Shown in pieces: positions 62,797 to 64,000 of a DNA stretch of 64,000 bases. Origin of the DNA: Linepithema humile (Eukaryota; Arthropoda; Insecta; Hymenoptera; Formicidae); contig NC_090130.1 in the NCBI RefSeq assembly GCF_040581485.1, positions 31,535,418 to 31,599,417 on the forward strand, written 5' to 3'. Under the pieces are notes generated by a model. The model saw only the letters and a program-made list of their open reading frames with translations, ran no database searches and was not told where the DNA came from. Position numbers and translations under genes: made by a program. Positions within the stretch are counted from its first letter, which is position 1; each line of letters starts with the position of its first letter.

Positions 62797-64000
62797 CGAC
62801 GTACCTTTTATTTTGTCGCCGGAATTCCGCGCGCGATGACATCGCATGCATACGACGAGTATATTTTCCCTCGACCGGGGGAAATTCGGGACATACTGTT
62901 GATTGGGTTGGACGATCGTCTGGTTACGTTGTTTTAACAGAGGTTCGCCGAGCGCGAGCCCTCAAAGGACTCGAAGTGGAGTATTTTCGAATGCTTTCCG
63001 CTACATGGCATTTAGAATATTGAATGGAGCAATGTTTGAACAGCGTTCTCTTTCACAATCTTTCGTAATATTATGCGCAACAGTATCGAATATAAAGCAT
63101 CCGATAAACTGCGATAAGCGCGCTTGTTGCAACGTTGCATCGCATTCTTACGTAAAAATTACACGCTGTATAAATTCGAAATATTATTACTGCGAAATCC
63201 GCAACGCAAAACAGACATCTTTTTTTCCTAGTTGAAATTTCGCGCGAGCGTTTGTCGTCGTCGGTAGTCTCGGCGACGGTTATGGTAATTTGTATGGTAA
63301 TATAGTGCAAATTGTACCGGTGGATGTGATTTATAACCACATCGCGGTGCAAAATGAAATAGAGGATGCTACTTTCATCTGGACCGGCGACGAATTATAA
63401 TAATTCAGTCGAGTGAGTTTGTAAAACCAAATCTGAATTAATATGAAGAAACGTAATTAGGCGCTTCATTAATCTTCCGTCTAAAATCTCACTGCAATTA
63501 ATATTTATAAGAATATCGAATTGCAAGATCGGCAAACTTAATATTTCACTGCTTCTCATCAGGACTTGCTTCAACACTCGATAACTGAAAGATTTAGCAA
63601 GAGTGAGAGCAAGTCTAGCATTTATTCGTGAAGTACATGTCTCAAATATAAAGTCATCTCGAAAATAGAAAAATCAAATTATATATATCCAATTTAGTTT
63701 TAATTATAAAGAATTACCTTGCTGAAAATGTATGCCAAATATGTTAAATATATCTAGACTATATTAAAACTTAAAATTTATCGATTCTTATCGCAATCTT
63801 CCACTGAATCTGTTAATCTGAATTTATTCTTCAGGCATACATCCCCTCGAAATCGGTCAAATATACCGTCTCTAATCGCGCAAGCGTAACCTACCGTGCT
63901 AATCAAGAACTAGAGACTAACTGGTTCGACTGGTCCTTGATGTAACAAAGGCGACTTTGCCCGCACCACTAGTTCTCGAGAGACATCGGAAGTGGGCCGT

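Larger units (their letters stand above)
53601..64000. other. Non-genic stretch: dense microsatellites and CpG-rich patches
   Basis: No gene is recognised. GA/CT arrays lie at 54164-54250, 55681-55744, 60515-60536 and 60650-60683, TA at 55047-55090, CA at 60698-60719 and GCGA/CG at 62740-62796. CpG-dense patches at about 57000-57290, 58100-58720 and 60730-61110 could be promoter-like, but nothing coding follows them visibly. A 141-codon plus frame at 61563-61988 needs a GTG start and has no motif. A short open frame after a plausible acceptor at 63834 is treated as a finding. Confidence 0.65.

Noticed and set aside
1..64000. CRISPR arrays, operons, rRNA or bacterial-type features
   Set aside because: Regular spacer-repeat arrays, Shine-Dalgarno-led gene runs and rRNA signatures are all absent. 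The DNA is clearly insect nuclear.

Overview
The window is eukaryotic nuclear DNA from an insect, most probably a hymenopteran and plausibly an ant. The evidence is one intron-containing metazoan gene, CpG-rich and AT-rich patches alternating every few hundred bases, and many long GA/CT microsatellites. The species cannot be named from the sequence alone. There is no sign of bacterial, organellar or viral gene organisation.

Only one gene can be supported. It is the von Hippel-Lindau (VHL) tumour-suppressor orthologue on the minus strand, with coding exons at 45072-44858 and 43912-43645 and a 945-base intron. Spliced, it encodes 160 residues. These cover the beta domain, which recognises hydroxylated HIF-alpha, and the start of the alpha domain, whose BC box binds Elongin C. 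VHL is the substrate receptor of a Cullin-2 ubiquitin ligase that destroys HIF-alpha (Sima in flies) in normal oxygen.

The remaining roughly 62 kb (1-43.5 kb and 45.1-64 kb) shows no recognisable protein-coding gene, tRNA, rRNA, CRISPR array or intact transposon. It holds microsatellites (long GA/CT tracts, TA runs, GC and GAGC arrays, CCG runs), homopolymers, a few short minisatellites, palindromes and hairpins, and CpG-dense patches. Long reading frames there are explained by GA/CT repeats or stop-poor GC-rich DNA, or lack any recognisable motif. The window is either a gene-poor intergenic stretch or largely the inside of a very long intron of a gene whose exons lie outside. A tight cluster of homeodomain-type TAATTA cores near 38.1-38.3 kb and a TGCATG cluster near 9.1 kb fit a regulatory role, but that is inference.

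No new multi-gene system was found. The most interesting observations are details of VHL: an Arg/Glu-rich beta-domain insertion, a serine-type BC box, a stop codon inside an inverted repeat, and a 27-base intronic repeat. After those come the TAATTA cluster and the density of GA tracts.
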